A DNA stretch of 64,000 bases from Holophaga foetida DSM 6591 (lineage in GTDB: Bacteria; Acidobacteriota; Holophagae; Holophagales; Holophagaceae): the NCBI RefSeq assembly GCF_000242615.2, contig NZ_KI912268.1:2386439-2450438 (forward strand). The letters are read 5' to 3'. Positions 61,894 through 64,000 of the stretch are shown here, one piece after another. A program made the translations under genes and the position numbers. Positions within the stretch are counted from its first letter, which is position 1. The number at the start of each line of letters is the position of its first letter. Below the pieces are notes generated by a model that saw only the letters and a program-made list of their open reading frames with translations, made no database searches and was not told the DNA's origin.

Positions 61894-62949
61894 CCCGATT
61901 ATCCATGTATCTCCGAAACCTCTGGGTGAGGCGGGTTTTGGACAGGATTTGTCGCGCCATGGGACCGAACCTTCGAGTCATGGGGGTGTTCCATGGCGAT
62001 CAATCGGATCCAGTTCCAGAAGGGTCTGTCCTTTCGGGATTTCCAAGCCCGGTATGGCACAGAAGTGCAGTGCAGGGACGCAATGGTGAAGGCAAAGTGG
62101 CCACACGGGTTCCAATGCCCGAAGTGTGGTAGTGGCGGGGCTTACTTCTTGGTTCCTCGGCAGTTGTTCCAGTGCAAGGCTTGCCACCACCAGACATCTG
62201 TCACCGTGGGGACCGTCATGGAGTCCAGCCACCTCCCACTGAGGACCTGGTTCGAGGCCATGTATCGGCTTTCACACGGCAAACACTCCATTTCTGCCCT
62301 GGAACTCAAGCGTTATCTGGGTGTCAGATACCCCACTGCCTACTACCTGAAGCAGAAGATCCTTTGCGGCCATGAGTGCTGCGGAATCGAGCCGGAAGCT
62401 CAAGGATCGGGTTGAGATCGATGATGCCTATGCGGGTGGAGCTACCCACGGAGGCAAGCGTGGCCGTGGGGCTCCCGGGAAGCAGCCCTTCCTGGTTGCG
62501 GTCCAAACAGCGATGGAGAACCACAGGCAGGTCATCTATACCGTGCTCAAAGCCGTGACGGACTTCAAAATTGAGACGATCGAGGCATGGGCCAAGAAGG
62601 CCCTGGACCCTGGAACTCACGTCGTATCGGATGGCCTTCACTGCTTTCGTGGCGTGGCCGCATCTGGAGCCTCCCACGAACCCATCAAAAGTGAAGGGGG
62701 TTGGAAGGGTTCCAAGATGGAGGCCTTTCAGGCCGTGAACACCGTCATCTCCAACCTGAAGGGCAACATCCTCGGCGTCTGTCGCTGGTGCAGCGCCCGG
62801 CATCTGCCCAGATACCTTGCCGAACACCAGTTCCGTTTCAATCGCCGCTTCAACCTCCAGGCCATCTTCCCTGCCTTGTTCGCCGCAGTCACAAATACCC
62901 CGCCTCACCCTGTCCGCCTCCTGGTTTCGGAGGCATGTGGATAATCGGA
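61894..62949 (+). mobile_element. IS1595-type insertion sequence with 8-bp target duplication
   Basis: The direct repeat ATACACAT occurs at 61886-61893 and 62950-62957, flanking the element. The inverted ends begin CCCGATTATCCA (left) and TCCGATTATCCA (right, reverse complement) and both continue to CTCCGAAACC within 30 bases. Length about 1,056 bp. The conserved ends and exact duplication imply a recent insertion. Confidence 0.92.
61993..62944 (+). pseudogene. IS1595 family transposase, frameshifted
   Basis: The first frame (61993-62415) carries the N-terminal zinc ribbon (CPKCGSGG...FQCKACHHQTSVTVGTVMESS). The second (62372-62944) carries the DDE-like core (VEIDDAYAGGATHGGKRGRGAPGKQPF, HVVSDGLHCFRG, FQAVNTVISNLKG, YLAEHQFRFNRRFNL). 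The join is near 62360-62365, where one T too many in CCTTTGCGG breaks the frame; removing it reads KQKILAAMSAAESS. This may be a mutation, sequencing error or, less likely, programmed frameshifting. Confidence 0.85.
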
Positions 62950-63298
62950 ATACACATTTTCCCGGAGAGCGCCTACCGAATGCGAGGGCCCTACCTTTTC
63001 GGCGGGTTGTCGGCCGACTTCGAGCGCTTTGACAGAAGCTATGGCGAGGTCAATTACGACGACACATACACCACCCACAAGTCACGCCTGGGGGGCACCC
63101 TGGGCTTCGGGCACACCTTCCCCATGGGGGGAAGCTCCCGCTGGGTCCTTGAGGCCGCTTACCACACGTCTCTGACGGGGGCCGACACGGACGCGGGGGA
63201 CCCCCCGGCCACATCCTTCGTGAGAGTGATGGTGGGGTGGGTATTCTGACAGTAGGCCTTGGCCATGGGTGTGGGACCAAGGTGGGCCCGTCTTCGAA

Positions 63299-63988
63299 TC
63301 AGCGGCGCTTCGAGCTTTTCTTCTTGGCCTTGGCCGGGCTGGCATCCTTCGTGGGAGTCGATTCCTCGGAGCCTGCCAGGGAGCTGACGAACTCGGCACA
63401 GCCGGGATTGGAGGGATCCAGGCGCTTGAGGCGCCGGGCATAAGCTAGACGGTCGAAGAAGGGCTTGGTCTCGTCCACCCGCACCTGGGGCAATTTCTCG
63501 GCAACGTACTTGGCGCTGGAGCCCACCTGGGATATTTCCAGCTTCTCCTTCTCAAGGAAGGTCTTCCACTCTTCCAGGGACTTCTCATACGCCACCCGGA
63601 CATTGCGGATCTGGGAGAGCAGGCCATCGATCTCCTTCAGGGCCTTCTCGCTGTGGTCGATGGCAGTGCGGTGCTCCTCCAGGAAGGCGCGGATCTGACC
63701 CCGCAGCTTCATCTGGGCCTCGGTCAGACCGGGCTGGGCCTCCAGATCCTTGAGGCGCTTCTCCTGCTGGGCCACGGCGCCCTTCCAGTCCTGGAGCTTC
63801 TGCTCGTGCTCCTTGCGAACCTTGCCAAAGGTCGCCTCTGCGTTGTTCAGGTTCTCGGCGGCGGTGGAACTGGCCTTCTGGAGGTATAGAACGGCATCCT
63901 CCCAGGCACCGTCCAGCACACAGGCCCGGGCGGCCACATCCATGGCCCCCACCAGGGCACGCATCTCGTTGTAGTCAGAGGGATTCAC
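63299..63988 (-). CDS. Coiled-coil protein of unknown function
   Basis: A 229-residue soluble protein. After MNPSDYNEMRALVGAMDVAARACVLDGAWEDAVLYLQKAS (a TPR-like pair of helices), residues about 45-150 form a long charged coiled coil (KVRKEHEQKLQDWKGAVAQQEKRLKDLE). A short conserved-looking segment (KPFFDRLAYARRLKRLDP) and a Lys/Ser-rich tail (AKAKKKSSKRR) follow. No family is recognised. The start is near the window edge and looks complete; an operon partner upstream would lie beyond the window. Confidence 0.65.
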   Translation of the reverse strand: MNPSDYNEMRALVGAMDVAARACVLDGAWEDAVLYLQKASSTAAENLNNAEATFGKVRKEHEQKLQDWKGAVAQQEKRLKDLEAQPGLTEAQMKLRGQIRAFLEEHRTAIDHSEKALKEIDGLLSQIRNVRVAYEKSLEEWKTFLEKEKLEISQVGSSAKYVAEKLPQVRVDETKPFFDRLAYARRLKRLDPSNPGCAEFVSSLAGSEESTPTKDASPAKAKKKSSKRR

Positions 63989-64000
63989 AGCAGCCCCCTC

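Larger units (their letters stand above)
61565..63249 (+). pseudogene. Outer-membrane beta-barrel protein gene interrupted by an IS1595-type element
   Basis: The 5' part (61565-61893) encodes a signal peptide (LPLFLLLGASLAAQ) and barrel strands ending LGGEIHI. The 3' part (62958-63249) continues with FPESAYRMRGPYLFGGLSADFERF and ends in a terminal strand SFVRVMVGWVF with C-terminal Phe. Removing the element and one copy of the ATACACAT duplication restores one frame reading GEIHIFPESAYRM, about 209 residues in total. It was thus an intact 8-strand-type porin-like protein before insertion. The truncated first half would still be exported but lack half its barrel. Confidence 0.92.

Overview
The window reads as a continuous stretch of chromosome from a GC-rich, Gram-negative, motile anaerobe. 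My best guess is Acidobacteriota, class Holophagae (Holophaga/Geothrix relatives). That is inferred from protein style and from the HdrABC-FlxABCD electron-bifurcation operon; no 16S gene or other phylogenetic marker is present. I see no tRNA, rRNA, CRISPR array, prophage or replication origin. The gene set is core housekeeping (clpP, recQ, def-fmt-rlmN, yebC, ybeY, rsmG, scpB, psd) with accessory islands between.

Layout. 1-310: a broken VF530-family gene tail behind a large inverted repeat. 316-2617: HEAT-repeat and PilZ proteins. 2795-10823: a sulfation/anion block. Two PAPS-type sulfotransferases converge on a six-gene operon pstS-pstC-pstA-pstB-cysD-cysNC, in which an oxyanion ABC importer is translationally linked to ATP sulfurylase/APS kinase. 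10964-13037: a 41-residue TatA-like microprotein and a PBP1A. 13178-17672: TonB-dependent receptor, YfiR-like periplasmic protein and a CHASE8-like hybrid histidine kinase. 17688-22787: metabolic and housekeeping genes. 22860-23120: non-coding stem-loop repeats. 23123-24569: motAB behind a sigma-28-like -10. 24646-25683: RES/Xre toxin-antitoxin pair with a perfect palindromic operator. 25690-27248: scpB and psd. 27268-29185: an IS1634-type element with a frameshifted transposase. 29186-36355: AT-rich leader, then hdrC-hdrB-hdrA-flxD-flxC-flxB-[double hairpin]-flxA and a strong terminator. This operon should encode a cytosolic flavin-based electron-bifurcating complex linking NAD(P)H, ferredoxin and a disulfide. 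36561-44688: a cell-surface island with an adhesin-like lipoprotein, a glycosyltransferase, a tandemly duplicated lipoprotein/collagen-like cassette (offset 2,073 bp) and a small outer-membrane barrel. 44897-49018: a 7TM-DISM kinase/NarL regulator pair and a cyclic-nucleotide-gated MscS channel. 49065-52627: def-fmt-K+ channel-rlmN operon. 52702-63988: periplasmic PPIase, peroxiredoxin, yebC, TPR protein, YbeY with an AT-hook tail, rsmG, LysM protein, PfkB kinase, Smr protein, an outer-membrane protein gene split by an IS1595-type element with a clear target duplication, and a coiled-coil protein.

The most interesting items are: (a) the sulfation module, which resembles rhizobial nodPQ/nodH logic, together with its coupled Pst-like importer; (b) the 40-nt hairpin that sequesters the flxB stop codon before flxA; (c) the duplicated collagen-like surface cassette, with a one-base frameshift separating two otherwise equal-length copies; (d) the TonB/YfiR/CHASE8 histidine-kinase module; and (e) small or odd elements (TatA-like 41-mer, YbeY with DNA-binding tail, K+ channel with an altered filter). 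Four genes (two transposases, one collagen-like copy, one lipoprotein copy) carry apparent single-base frameshifts, so sequencing error should be excluded before biology is inferred from any of them.
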